Shown one piece after another: positions 42,472 to 51,152 of a stretch of DNA of 64,000 nt (position 1 is the stretch's first letter; each line of letters begins with the position of its first letter). A program made the translations under genes and the position numbers. The DNA is taken from the NCBI GenBank assembly GCA_937949555.1, contig CALEDV010000016.1, positions 1 to 64,000 of the forward strand, given 5' to 3'. This stretch comes from an uncultured bacterium (GTDB taxonomy: Bacteria; Nitrospirota; Thermodesulfovibrionia; Thermodesulfovibrionales; Dissulfurispiraceae). The notes beneath the pieces were generated by a model. That model was not told where the DNA came from. It saw only the letters and a list, made by a program, of their open reading frames with translations, and made no database searches.

Positions 42472-43764
42472 ATGAAAAAAGAAGGTGAGGGTGCTAAAGA
42501 AATTGGAAAGTCCTATGAAGTTGATACAAAGAAGGGTCATGGGGAGCAACCATCAAAATGGTTCAATCGCACTGTAGTTGGCACAGGTGTGACAAGTGCG
42601 TTAGGCGATTTCTGTTATGAGACAACTACGGTGATCTTGCCTGGATTTATTGCTGTCTTAGGGCTCCCTCCAAGTGTGCTTGGCACCATTGAGGGTATCG
42701 CCGATGCAGTGGCAAGTTTTACAAAGATGATTTCTGGCTATATCGCCGACAAATTAGGACATCGTAAACTCCTTGTGATAATAGGATATGCCTTAACCCC
42801 AATTGGTCAAGCCCTTATAGCCCTTGCCTCAGGATGGGCTTTGGTCCTACTGGGTCGTATAGTTTCCTGGTTTGGCAAGGGATTAAGGGGACCACTCCGT
42901 GATGCCATTGTAATCCAAGCAGTCACCCCTGAGACAAAGGGCAAGGCCTTTGGCTTCCACAGGGCTACGGATACAATAGGTGCAGTCCTTGGACCCCTTC
43001 TTGGTGTATTTTTACTTGGAGTGGCTCAGTCATGGCATCTGGCAGATGCAAGCAGCGCCTTTAGATTTGTCCTATGGTTATCAATCATACCTGGATTTCT
43101 TGCAGTGCTGTCATTTTTTATACTTGTGAAGGATCCTGAATCTTCGCCCAATCCAACCCTTAAATTTTTTAGCACCCTAAAGGGACTGCCAATTAGATTT
43201 AAGAGGTACCTTGCAGCAGTAGGGATATTCGGCATAGGGGACTTCTCTCATAGTTTATTAATATTGGCTGCGACCCAAATACTCACAGGCTCAATGGGTA
43301 TTGTACAGGCCGCTCAGGTTGCCGGTTTATTGTATGTTTGGCGTAACATTGTGCAAGTGCTGGTTTCCTTTCCAATTGGGGTGATAGCGGACAGGTTTGG
43401 GCATCTAAATATGCTGATCGCAGGGTATATTTTAGGTGTTATAACAGCAGGGACAACGGCGGTCGCGTTTATCTTTCAGATACAGAATATCTTTTTATTA
43501 ATAGGTATCTTTTCTTTTGCCGGGCTCTATATGGCAATGCAGGATGCCTTGGAGTCAACGGTCACATCTGAGATGGTTGAGAAAGAGACCTTGGCTACAA
43601 GTATTGGTGCCTTAGGTACTGTAAATGGCACAGCTAAGTTTGTCTCAAGCTCCCTTGTGGGTATTCTCTGGACCTTGGTGTCTCCAGCCTTTGGATTTTT
43701 AGTGGCAACAACAATGATGGCCTTAGGGACCTTTGCTATGGCAAGTTGGTTGAGGCAGACTTAA
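42472..43764 (+). CDS. MFS transporter
   Basis: ATG 42472 has AAGGAGA six bases upstream, so it is preferred to 42445. A 430-residue protein with ~12 membrane helices after a ~40-residue charged lead; between helices 2 and 3 the MFS motif A reads GYIADKLGHRKLL, and again GVIADRFGHLNML in the second half. GKGLRGPLRDAIV follows helix 4. Substrate not readable. Its 3' end overlaps a truncated oxidase gene on the other strand. Confidence 0.82.
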   Translation: MKKEGEGAKEIGKSYEVDTKKGHGEQPSKWFNRTVVGTGVTSALGDFCYETTTVILPGFIAVLGLPPSVLGTIEGIADAVASFTKMISGYIADKLGHRKLLVIIGYALTPIGQALIALASGWALVLLGRIVSWFGKGLRGPLRDAIVIQAVTPETKGKAFGFHRATDTIGAVLGPLLGVFLLGVAQSWHLADASSAFRFVLWLSIIPGFLAVLSFFILVKDPESSPNPTLKFFSTLKGLPIRFKRYLAAVGIFGIGDFSHSLLILAATQILTGSMGIVQAAQVAGLLYVWRNIVQVLVSFPIGVIADRFGHLNMLIAGYILGVITAGTTAVAFIFQIQNIFLLIGIFSFAGLYMAMQDALESTVTSEMVEKETLATSIGALGTVNGTAKFVSSSLVGILWTLVSPAFGFLVATTMMALGTFAMASWLRQT

Positions 43765-43957
43765 CATCATGAAGCGCAGACATATTCAGTTTGATCCTCT
43801 TTGGCGCATCCACATTTGCTATGAAGCTACTACCAGTACCCAATCCGCCCATCCCCGGTACTTCTCCTGCACAGGACCTGCCATCACAGTTCTTGCATAC
43901 CCTGCAAAATCCACTTAGCCCCTCTTTTGCCTTCTCTCTAATAGTCTTAATATCCAT
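43736..43957 (-). pseudogene. FMN-dependent alpha-hydroxy-acid oxidase, N-terminal fragment
   Basis: With AAAGGAGA just before its ATG, a 73-residue frame encodes MDIKTIREKAKEG, a cysteine set CRVCKNCDGRSCAG, then VPGMGGLGTGSSFIANVDA and KLNM: the start of FMN-dependent lactate/alpha-hydroxy-acid dehydrogenase proteins of anaerobes, which normally go on for ~260 more residues with the (beta/alpha)8 barrel. It stops (TAG) inside the MFS 3' end. So nearly the whole enzyme is lost, though expression signals remain. Confidence 0.62.
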
Positions 43958-43975
43958 TTTTTGTCTCCTTTGTTT

Positions 43976-46180
43976 TTAATATCTTTGATTTGTCAACGGG
44001 ATAACCGCCCTAATAGTTGTGCCTAAGTCCTCTTGGCATGTTATCTCAAGGGTACCCTCGAGAAACTCTGTCCTCTCTCTCATTCCCATAATCCCAAAGG
44101 ATTTTGGATTAGTTAAGGCCTCCTGGGGTATCCCACGACCGTTGTCAGTTATCCTAATTTCAAGGTTGTCCCTGTTGACATTGAGATTTATCCACATCCT
44201 GTCTGCCCCTGAGTGTCTTATTACATTTGTAGTAGCCTCTTGTATTATCCTGAAAATAGCCGTAGCCCTGGCGGGATCAATATCCATTGCATCATCGATG
44301 GAGGCAAACACTTCAATATGTGAACTCTCCTTGATCTGATTTGTAAGCCACTGAAGGGCATCGGTCAATCCAAGATGATCAAGGACAGATGGTCTAAGTT
44401 CAGAGGTCAGTCTCTGGACAAACCCGATAGCCATATCTATATGATTTATAAGGCTTGTTGCCTTATCACAGAGGGAGCTTCCATATTCATTACAGAGTCT
44501 ATTTTTCAGCCATGAGACCTCAATTTTAATAAAGCTCAGCATCTGCCCTAATTCATCGTGTATCTCCCTTGCTATATACCTTCTTTCCTCTTCGCGGGCA
44601 TTCTGAAGGTTTTGATAGAGAAGTCTGAGCTGCTCCTCTGACTTCAATAGTGCCTTTTCTGCCTCCTTTATGGCAGTTATGTCCCTTGCTATTGCCCTGA
44701 CCGTTACTAGTTCTCCCCTTTCGTCAACGCTGGCATAAACATTCAACAATGCTGGGAATACAGAACCGTTTTTTCTTACAAACTCCCTCTCAAGATTCAG
44801 TAGTTTTTTTTCAATGGCAAAACGTGGAAAGTCCTTCTCAAACTGTGCCTTTGCCTCTTCGGTGAAAAACTCTGACACATGCCTTCCGACAATCTCGTCC
44901 CTGGTATAACCCAATGTTTTTGCCTCAGTGAGATTGCACTCAGTAATAATACCGTGTTTGTTTATGGTGTGATACATGTCAGGGGCGTTGTCATAGAGAT
45001 CTCGATATTTATCTTCCGATTCCCTAAGAGAGAGTTCCATTTTCCTGCGGGCTACAATATTGGCAACCAAAAAGAATATTATAGAGATTAGCACAAACAT
45101 TGACAGGGCAAATAAAATGATATAAGTCTTGTATCTTGAGTAAAAGGTTTCAGGTCTGTTAATAACTATGCTCCCTTCAGGAAGTGAGGTCTCCTTGATT
45201 CCAAATCTCTTCAATTGAAGGTAATCAAACATAGGCTTATTGGGGCTCTTTTTCATTATATCAATGGATGATACAGGGACATTAGATAGTATCTTTTTTG
45301 CAAGTTCTGCTGCCGCCTTCCCTTGATGATATCCGCTTGTGAGCATTCCACCAACCATACCTCTATCAAGATAAAAGTCCCATACGCTGTATATCGGTAC
45401 TAAGGAATTTTGATAGATCATATCAAAGCTCTCCTCATAAGCAAAGAAACTTCCAAAGCGATCCCTATTGACGAGAAGCATGAAGATTACACTGTTATTT
45501 GGTATGGTTCTTATCTGTGCCTTTAGTTCTTCAATGCTGAAGTCGTCGTAATATATGTAGTTAATATTCTCTGGTTCTGATTTTAGGGCATCATAAAACT
45601 CCCGCTTCATTGCTATGCCTGTGGTAGTCCTGTCATTTATCACATATATATCTTTGACGCTGGGGTGAAGTCTCTTGATAATGTTTAATGTGCCCTTAAT
45701 ATCTGTCTCTTCTACAACTCCGGTAAACATCCTGTTGTCCTTGAGCATTGGTTCGGTGAAGTTGTTTATCCCGCAAAATACAACTGGGGTATTAGGAAAT
45801 AGATTTTTGTGATAGCGGAGCATAAAATTGAGGGCATCGTTATCACACACAATGATAACCTCAAATATCGTGTGCCTATATTTATTTTTAAAGAGTCTAA
45901 AATTATCCTTATAAAGACTCTCCTTTGGATATCGTTTAGTGTCAAGAAACTCATAGTATATCTCTATGTCAGCCCGTTCAACCTTGAAGGTGTCCTCAAT
46001 GCCTTCTATGATACTGTCAGTCCAGCTCAGTCCCATGTGGTATGAATTAATAACCAGAATCTTTTTGCCCGAATCCTTTGCAAAGGACTGTGGGGAAGCA
46101 ATTGGAAAGGACAACAAACATAAAAATAAGCAAAGGGAAAAAACAAAGGGCCTAATAAAGGTCCTACCTAAGGGATTCAT
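43976..46180 (-). CDS. NarL-type sensor kinase with ABC-substrate-binding-like sensor
   Basis: 734 residues: signal/TM helix, a periplasmic ~330-residue domain of the ABC-substrate-binding type (IIVCDNDALNFMLRYHK, VFCGINNFTEPMLKDNR, GGMLTSGYHQGKAAAELAKK), a TM helix (YIILFALSMFVLISIIFFLV), two PAS units, HisKA_3 with REIHDELGQMLSFIK (H near 540), and an HATPase domain with EATTNVIRHSGA and DNGRGIP. It should phosphorylate a NarL-type regulator; none lies beside it. The truncated oxidase gene follows after 18 bases on the same strand. Confidence 0.85.
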   Translation of the reverse strand: MNPLGRTFIRPFVFSLCLFLCLLSFPIASPQSFAKDSGKKILVINSYHMGLSWTDSIIEGIEDTFKVERADIEIYYEFLDTKRYPKESLYKDNFRLFKNKYRHTIFEVIIVCDNDALNFMLRYHKNLFPNTPVVFCGINNFTEPMLKDNRMFTGVVEETDIKGTLNIIKRLHPSVKDIYVINDRTTTGIAMKREFYDALKSEPENINYIYYDDFSIEELKAQIRTIPNNSVIFMLLVNRDRFGSFFAYEESFDMIYQNSLVPIYSVWDFYLDRGMVGGMLTSGYHQGKAAAELAKKILSNVPVSSIDIMKKSPNKPMFDYLQLKRFGIKETSLPEGSIVINRPETFYSRYKTYIILFALSMFVLISIIFFLVANIVARRKMELSLRESEDKYRDLYDNAPDMYHTINKHGIITECNLTEAKTLGYTRDEIVGRHVSEFFTEEAKAQFEKDFPRFAIEKKLLNLEREFVRKNGSVFPALLNVYASVDERGELVTVRAIARDITAIKEAEKALLKSEEQLRLLYQNLQNAREEERRYIAREIHDELGQMLSFIKIEVSWLKNRLCNEYGSSLCDKATSLINHIDMAIGFVQRLTSELRPSVLDHLGLTDALQWLTNQIKESSHIEVFASIDDAMDIDPARATAIFRIIQEATTNVIRHSGADRMWINLNVNRDNLEIRITDNGRGIPQEALTNPKSFGIMGMRERTEFLEGTLEITCQEDLGTTIRAVIPLTNQRY

Positions 46181-46411
46181 GGACTTGTTATTATAATTTG
46201 CAGAAAGGTGATTATGGTTATTGGCACAATTAGCGCTTTAGGGTTGGCAGGCTTTACTGCATTTGATTGAGCAGATAACGATTATCATCTATAGATGCCC
46301 TTTTTAAGATAGGGATACATTCCCCCTAAGCTGATCGGCTCTGTGTTCTTTTGGTCTGAGGTTGAGTAGTTTTGCATTCGACTTGGAGTTTATAAGATTA
46401 AGACTTTGTTG

Positions 46412-47374
46412 CTAAAATAGTATGTATTTCACCGATAGACCCATTATTATTATTGCAAGAAAGGATTTGATGTATCTCTGTGGAACAAATTTCTGAGCCC
46501 CTGCTCCGAGATACATACCCCCAACTCCTCCAATTCCAAAAAGAATACCCAACAGCCAATCAGGCATAGCCGAATAACCTCCTACTGAAGGGGCAAAGGT
46601 GAAAAATACGGCCCCTGCCACAGAGGTAATGAAGGTCCCCATTAATGCAGCCCCCGCAATAGTGTAAACGGGGAGTTTGCAGACTGACACAAGGAAAGGA
46701 GCGATGATTGAACCTCCTCCTATACCATAGGCGCCGCCCACGATACCTACAAGAAAGGTTACTAAACTTACGCTGAGCACATTAAACTCAAAACGTTCTC
46801 CCCAAAATTCATATACTACCTTTTTATAACTAATGTTTATGGTTTTTATCACTGCGTCAATAGGGATACCAGATGCAATCTGAGCCTGATGTTGTTTTTT
46901 CATCGCCTCTGACTTTTCTTTGAACTTCTTTTCCAGTGTCTTCAAAGAATCGGGCTGTTTAGTGAGTCCAAGTATGTCCATGAGTAACCTTATGCCTATG
47001 TAAAGGAGTACAAAACCTACAAAAACCTTAAATGCCTTAGGGTCAGGCAGATAATATACCCTCAAATAGTACCCTAAAAACACCCCTGGCAGTGTGCCTA
47101 AAATGATTACCCAAGTCAGGGGCCATGCCATGCGCCTTTCTTTTATATACCTGTAAACACCGCTTGGTATAGCCACTATGTTGAAAACATGGTTGGTCCC
47201 ACTCACTGAGGGAGCAGTATAATTTAGAAAGCTTAATTGAAAGGGTAATAGTAGAAAGGCACCTGATATGCCTCCCATAGAGGTAAAAAAGGATATGATA
47301 AGGGCAACCAAAGGTGGTATAAGTATATTCGTGTAAACACCTGAAACAGGAAACAGGAAATTCAGAAAATCCAC
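46412..47374 (-). CDS. TauE/SafE-family sulfite-type exporter
   Basis: A 320-residue protein with about eight membrane helices, in two repeats that each begin with GG-type turns (SMGGISGAFLLLPF and VGGAYGIGGGSIIAPFL), the hallmark of TauE/SafE. A ~60-residue charged cytosolic loop (KKFKEKSEAMKKQHQAQ) separates the halves. Members move sulfite, sulfoacetate or related anions. GTG start with AAGAGG seven bases before it. The SulP permease at 30.6 kb is the other candidate for sulfur-oxyanion traffic, though not linked. Confidence 0.82.
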   Translation of the reverse strand: MDFLNFLFPVSGVYTNILIPPLVALIISFFTSMGGISGAFLLLPFQLSFLNYTAPSVSGTNHVFNIVAIPSGVYRYIKERRMAWPLTWVIILGTLPGVFLGYYLRVYYLPDPKAFKVFVGFVLLYIGIRLLMDILGLTKQPDSLKTLEKKFKEKSEAMKKQHQAQIASGIPIDAVIKTINISYKKVVYEFWGERFEFNVLSVSLVTFLVGIVGGAYGIGGGSIIAPFLVSVCKLPVYTIAGAALMGTFITSVAGAVFFTFAPSVGGYSAMPDWLLGILFGIGGVGGMYLGAGAQKFVPQRYIKSFLAIIIMGLSVKYILF

Positions 47375-47407
47375 TTAATAACCTCTTAGTTATGTGTGAA
47401 ATCAAAT

Positions 47408-47505
47408 TGGCGGGAGCGTGTGGGAATCGAACCCACCCTGCCGCTTTGTGGGCGGCAACACTGGATTTGAAGTCCAGGAGGGACACCAGAACCCTATGCA
47501 CTCCC
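47408..47505 (-). tRNA. selC: selenocysteine tRNA (anticodon TCA)
   Basis: On the minus strand a 98-nt tRNA with encoded CCA. The anticodon loop CTTCAAA (TCA at 47468-47470) sits between CTGGA/TCCAG arms; the acceptor stem is eight pairs (GGGAGTG.. with ..CGCTCCC) and the long extra arm GCCGC/GCGGC with GGTTCGATTCC T-loop is typical of tRNA-Sec, which is longer than all others. It decodes UGA as selenocysteine with SelB. No selA, selB or selD is in the window, and no selenoprotein is evident. Confidence 0.95.
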
Positions 47506-47606
47506 ATAGCCAAACTCTTTGATATTCAACAAATATCAAAGTAACATATCTTGGCATATTTGAGTATAAAAGGTCAAAAAACACAACCTTTTTTGAAAAA
47601 GTCTTT

Positions 47607-48059
47607 TTAGAGCGATATAATTACTGCGTGTTCATCACAGCCTGGAAATTTTGGACATCTTAGACAGTCACCCCATATCTTCTGGGGGAGTTTTTTCTTT
47701 GATATCTCCTTAAAGCCGAGTCTCTTGAAGAATTCGGTCTGGTAGGTCAAAGCAAATACCTTCTTAAGACCTAAATCCTTAGCCTCTTTTAGGCAGGACT
47801 GTACAAGTTTGCTTCCTATGCCTCTATGCTGATTGCTTTCGTTAACTGCAAGGGACCTAATCTCTGCCAGGTCTTCCCACAGTATTTTCAAGGCGCATAC
47901 ACCTATGACTATGCCCTTATCTTCGCATAGGTAGAAATCCCTGAGGCTTTCATAGATATCATTAAGCGCCCTCGGGAGCATCTGCTCTTTTTTTGCATTT
48001 ATATTAATCAATTCTTGTATGCTTTTTACATCATCAATCTTCGCTTTTCTTATCTTCAA
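47607..48059 (-). CDS. GNAT N-acetyltransferase, probably short N-acetylglutamate synthase
   Basis: A 150-residue single-domain GNAT with the acetyl-CoA loop EIRSLAVNESNQHRGIGSKLVQ (Q/R-x-x-G-x-G/A as HRGIGS). The end WGDCLRCPKFPGCDEHAVI carries three cysteines and matches the short amino-acid acetyltransferases annotated ArgA in many anaerobes, which acetylate glutamate for arginine synthesis. It overlaps korC by 26 bases. The enzyme could also act on other amino groups. Confidence 0.72.
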   Translation of the reverse strand: MKIRKAKIDDVKSIQELININAKKEQMLPRALNDIYESLRDFYLCEDKGIVIGVCALKILWEDLAEIRSLAVNESNQHRGIGSKLVQSCLKEAKDLGLKKVFALTYQTEFFKRLGFKEISKKKLPQKIWGDCLRCPKFPGCDEHAVIISL

Positions 48060-48588
48060 TGATTAGATATCCCTCCCTTAGTAGCTTCTTGTTGATAGCA
48101 ATAGCATCTTTTCTGTGTTCAGGGGTCACAATGTCAAGGGCATTCAGTAGTGTTGACAGTTTTATAAGACCTGTTTGCGCAGCAAAGGCGCCAAGCATCA
48201 CCATATTAGTGCCCTTAAGATTATTGAAGGATACAGCCCTGTCTAAGGCGGGCACTTTTATCTTTCTGATTGATGAATCAGGCAAACTTGGTTCTGTCAT
48301 TGAGCTGTCATAAAAGAGCATACCTCCAGGCGCAATCTTGGTCTTGAATCTCTCAAGGGCCTGTTTGTTCATAACGATAAGTATGTCTATTGTCTCAGAT
48401 ACAGGAGAGCCAATCATCTCTTCGGATATTATTACAGTGCATCTTGCGAAGCCGCCTATCTTTTCAACTCCGTAGGAGGGGAAGGAGGTTATTTCTTTAC
48501 CCTCAAGCATTGCGGACAACGATAGGATTTCACCCATGAATATAATTCCTTGCCCTCCAGAACCGGCTATTAGTATTCGTCTTTCCAT
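48034..48588 (-). CDS. korC: 2-oxoacid:ferredoxin oxidoreductase gamma subunit
   Basis: A 184-residue gamma domain: ILIAGSGGQGIIFMGEILS, FPSYGVEKIGGFARCTVI and the late GAFAAQTGL. In the complex it helps form the core with alpha/beta and channels CoA chemistry. It overlaps korB (48570-48588), so the two subunits are co-translated. The GNAT gene downstream overlaps too. Confidence 0.88.
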   Translation of the reverse strand: MERRILIAGSGGQGIIFMGEILSLSAMLEGKEITSFPSYGVEKIGGFARCTVIISEEMIGSPVSETIDILIVMNKQALERFKTKIAPGGMLFYDSSMTEPSLPDSSIRKIKVPALDRAVSFNNLKGTNMVMLGAFAAQTGLIKLSTLLNALDIVTPEHRKDAIAINKKLLREGYLIIEDKKSED

Positions 48589-49346
48589 AAATCCTTAAAT
48601 ATGCCAATGCTAAAGGTTTTTGTCATTTCCATATCTATCCATTTCAAAGAATCTCTTGGAGAGAGATTCCAGTCTGTGGGACAGGGAGAGAGTATTTCTA
48701 AGAAACTGAAGCCCTTGCCGTATATTTGGTATCTGAGCGCCCTCTCAATATATTTTCCTGTCAATAACACATCTTTCAGAGAGTGCAGGGATGCCCTCGC
48801 TACAAAGGAACTGCCTTCAATAGAGCTTATCAGTTCACTCATTTTCAGTGGACTGCCTGTGTCTTCTTTGCATCTGCCCTTAAGGGTTGTCTTTGTCTTT
48901 TGACCAAGCAGGGTTGTTGGCGCCATTTGCCCTCCTGTCATGCCATAAGTAGCGTTATTGATAAAAAACACAGTGAAGTTTTCTGCCCTTGCACAGGCAT
49001 GGATTATCTCGGCTACCCCTATTGCTGCAAGGTCTCCGTCACCCTGATAAGAAAACACTATTCGCTCAGGCATCAATCTCTTTATGGCAGTCGCTATTGC
49101 TGGTGGTCTGCCGTGGGCAGCCTCAATCATGTCAAAGTTGAAGTAGTTATAGGCAAACACGGCACATCCTACTGGGGCGATGCCAATTGTTTTGTCCTGT
49201 ATTTTGAGTTTGTCAACGGATTCTGCTATGAGGCGATGCACTATGCTGTGTCCACATCCTGGACAATAATGGAATGTATTGTCCCGAAGACTTTCAGGTC
49301 TAGAGAAAATCTTATGTGGAGTTTTTTCCTTTGAGTGCATACGCAA
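48570..49346 (-). CDS. korB: 2-oxoacid:ferredoxin oxidoreductase beta subunit (TPP-binding)
   Basis: A 258-residue beta subunit: HYCPGCGHSIVHRLI at the N-terminus, then GCAVFAYNYFNFD, the TPP-binding YQGDGDLAAIGVAEIIHA and FFINNATYGMTGGQMAPTT. It reacts with 2-oxoglutarate or a similar oxoacid, making acyl-CoA and reduced ferredoxin. A TTG start with TGAGGA seven bases before is possible (ATG six bases in is another). Normally korA, sometimes korD, precede korB; here the next gene is 435 bases away on the other strand, so the alpha subunit is missing locally. Confidence 0.88.
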   Translation of the reverse strand: MRMHSKEKTPHKIFSRPESLRDNTFHYCPGCGHSIVHRLIAESVDKLKIQDKTIGIAPVGCAVFAYNYFNFDMIEAAHGRPPAIATAIKRLMPERIVFSYQGDGDLAAIGVAEIIHACARAENFTVFFINNATYGMTGGQMAPTTLLGQKTKTTLKGRCKEDTGSPLKMSELISSIEGSSFVARASLHSLKDVLLTGKYIERALRYQIYGKGFSFLEILSPCPTDWNLSPRDSLKWIDMEMTKTFSIGIFKDLWKDEY

Positions 49347-49491
49347 TCATTTATCCTCAGGGGAAAGGACAATAGCGATTTTAAAGAATCTTTAAGCCCC
49401 TTGCCGCACTGCATCTATTTTATGTTAATGTGTTCTGTTAAAGACAATTATTCTATTTATTAGATTTAGTATAACACATAGTTGTTATTTG

Positions 49492-49702
49492 CCCTAAATT
49501 GCCGATAGAAACCTGTAAGAGCAAGAGGGCATGCCTGAAAGCCCTTATACTGCCACAGGGTTTATTAAAAAGGGCCATAGGTCATTCAGTCACCAAGAGG
49601 TGATTAGTTTGGCATTGTCTGTGAAGGTCCAGAGGTCTCGTAAAAAGGGGTGGCAATAAAGCCTTTTCAGCACACCCTCTTACTCCTATGGGCAATTTAA
49701 GG
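49492..49702. repeat. palindromic MITE-like element, copy 1
   Basis: A 211-bp imperfect palindrome. Terminal repeats are CCCTAAATTGCC (49492-49503) and GGCAATTTAAGG (49691-49702), 11 of 12 paired. Both arms carry AGAGGG...CTGAAA...TTATACTGCCAC-type sequence and the exact centre is a hairpin TCACC-AAGA-GGTGA (49590-49603). ATTTG stands immediately outside both ends (49487-49491, 49703-49707), a likely 5-bp target duplication. Its reverse complement closely matches the element at 54362-54569. It lies between divergent korB and the NtrX-like gene, so it cannot simply be a terminator. Confidence 0.75.
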
Positions 49703-49780
49703 ATTTGAGAACTTATTCTTGGATTAATGTAAAATAAGTCTTCCGTGGGATTCTATATTTAAGGGGATATAAAACAGTAT

Positions 49781-51151
49781 ATGGCAAGAGAAACTGTATT
49801 GGTTGTAGATGATGAGGAAGGCATAAGGGAGAGTATCAGCGGGATACTTGAGGATGACGGCTATTCTGTGATTGCGGCTGCTTCAGGTGAAGATGCACTA
49901 TCTTTAATAACTGATTCGAGTCCAGATCTTATCTTTCTTGACATATGGCTTCCAGGGATGGATGGGCTTGAAACCCTTTCAAGGATAAGGGAACTCAATA
50001 AGAATGTCCCTGTGGTAATGATCTCAGGACATGGCAATATTGAGCTTGCTGTAAGTGCAATAAAGATAGGGGCCTATGATTTCCTTGAGAAGCCATTGTC
50101 CCTTGAAAAGGTTATTCTTTTAGCACACCGTGCCTTAGAGGGAGCAAGGCTTAAGGAGGAAAACAGAAACCTCAAGGCAGCTATTATCAAGAATACCTCG
50201 CTTATAGGCAACTCGGAGCAAATGAAGAGGCTTAGACAACAGATAGAACTCGCTTCCAATAGCAACAGCAGGGTTTTGATCCTCGGTGAAAGCGGCACTG
50301 GCAAGGAGCTGGTGGCAAGGTTGCTCCATGACAATAGTACGAGGGCAGGCAATCCCTTTGTGGAGGTCAATTGCGCTGCAATCCCTCAAGAGCTTATTGA
50401 AAGCGAGCTATTTGGTCATGAAAAGGGTGCCTTTACTGGCGCTTCTGAAAGGAAGATAGGGAAATTTGAGCTTGCCGATAGGGGCACACTGTTTTTAGAC
50501 GAGATAGGAGATATGAGCCTTCAGACTCAGGCAAAGGTGCTCAGGGTGATTGAGACCCAATTTTTTCAAAGGGTAGGCGGGAGTAAGAACATAAGTGTGG
50601 ATGTAAGAATAATATCGGCAACCAATAAGGACTTGCAGGAGGAGGTAAGGAATCAGAGGTTTAGGGAGGACCTCTTCTTTAGACTCAATGTGATCCCCCT
50701 TCAGGTGCCACCATTACGAGAGAAAAGAGAAGACATTCCTGAGTTGGTTGAATACTTTGTCAAAAGGTTTTCTCTTGATAATGGAGTTAAGGAAAAGAGG
50801 TTCTCAAAGGATGTTATCAAGATGTTTAGGGACTATGATTGGCCCGGTAATATCAGGGAATTGAAGAACACCGTAGAGAGGCTTTTAATAATGGTTCCCT
50901 CTGAGGTTATAACCCTTCATGATGCTGAGGGGCTTGCAGTATGCGGAAACAGTATAAATGCAAGGAGCGATCATTTCTTTCGATATAGTACTCTTAGAGA
51001 GGCAAGAGATGCCTTTGAGGCAGAATACATAAGGAAAAAGTTAAAAGAACATAACTGGAACATATCTAAAACTGCTGATGCCATAGATGTAGAGAGAAGC
51101 AATCTCCATAAAAAGATTAAGTCCTTTAATATAGTTGAAATGGAAGGGTGA
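49781..51151 (+). CDS. ntrX: NtrX-like sigma-54 response regulator
   Basis: 456 residues: receiver with LIFLDIWLPGMDG (D near 52), AAA+ domain with GESGTGKELVARLLH, the sigma-54 contact GAFTGAS and Walker B GTLFLDEIGDM, and a Fis-type HTH ending ADAIDVERSNLHKKIKSF. The final helix reading SNLHKKI is typical of NtrX rather than NtrC. It activates sigma-54 promoters when phosphorylated; its usual kinase NtrY is not adjacent. der starts one base after its stop. Confidence 0.87.
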   Translation: MARETVLVVDDEEGIRESISGILEDDGYSVIAAASGEDALSLITDSSPDLIFLDIWLPGMDGLETLSRIRELNKNVPVVMISGHGNIELAVSAIKIGAYDFLEKPLSLEKVILLAHRALEGARLKEENRNLKAAIIKNTSLIGNSEQMKRLRQQIELASNSNSRVLILGESGTGKELVARLLHDNSTRAGNPFVEVNCAAIPQELIESELFGHEKGAFTGASERKIGKFELADRGTLFLDEIGDMSLQTQAKVLRVIETQFFQRVGGSKNISVDVRIISATNKDLQEEVRNQRFREDLFFRLNVIPLQVPPLREKREDIPELVEYFVKRFSLDNGVKEKRFSKDVIKMFRDYDWPGNIRELKNTVERLLIMVPSEVITLHDAEGLAVCGNSINARSDHFFRYSTLREARDAFEAEYIRKKLKEHNWNISKTADAIDVERSNLHKKIKSFNIVEMEG

Positions 51152-51152
51152 T

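Noticed and set aside
46220-46245. TTGGCAC run resembling a sigma-54 -24 box
   Set aside because: The matching -12 TTGC is missing at the right spacing.
46240-46265. Possible third copy of the palindromic element (GGCTTTACTGCA)
   Set aside because: Only about a dozen bases match; no terminal repeat or arm found.
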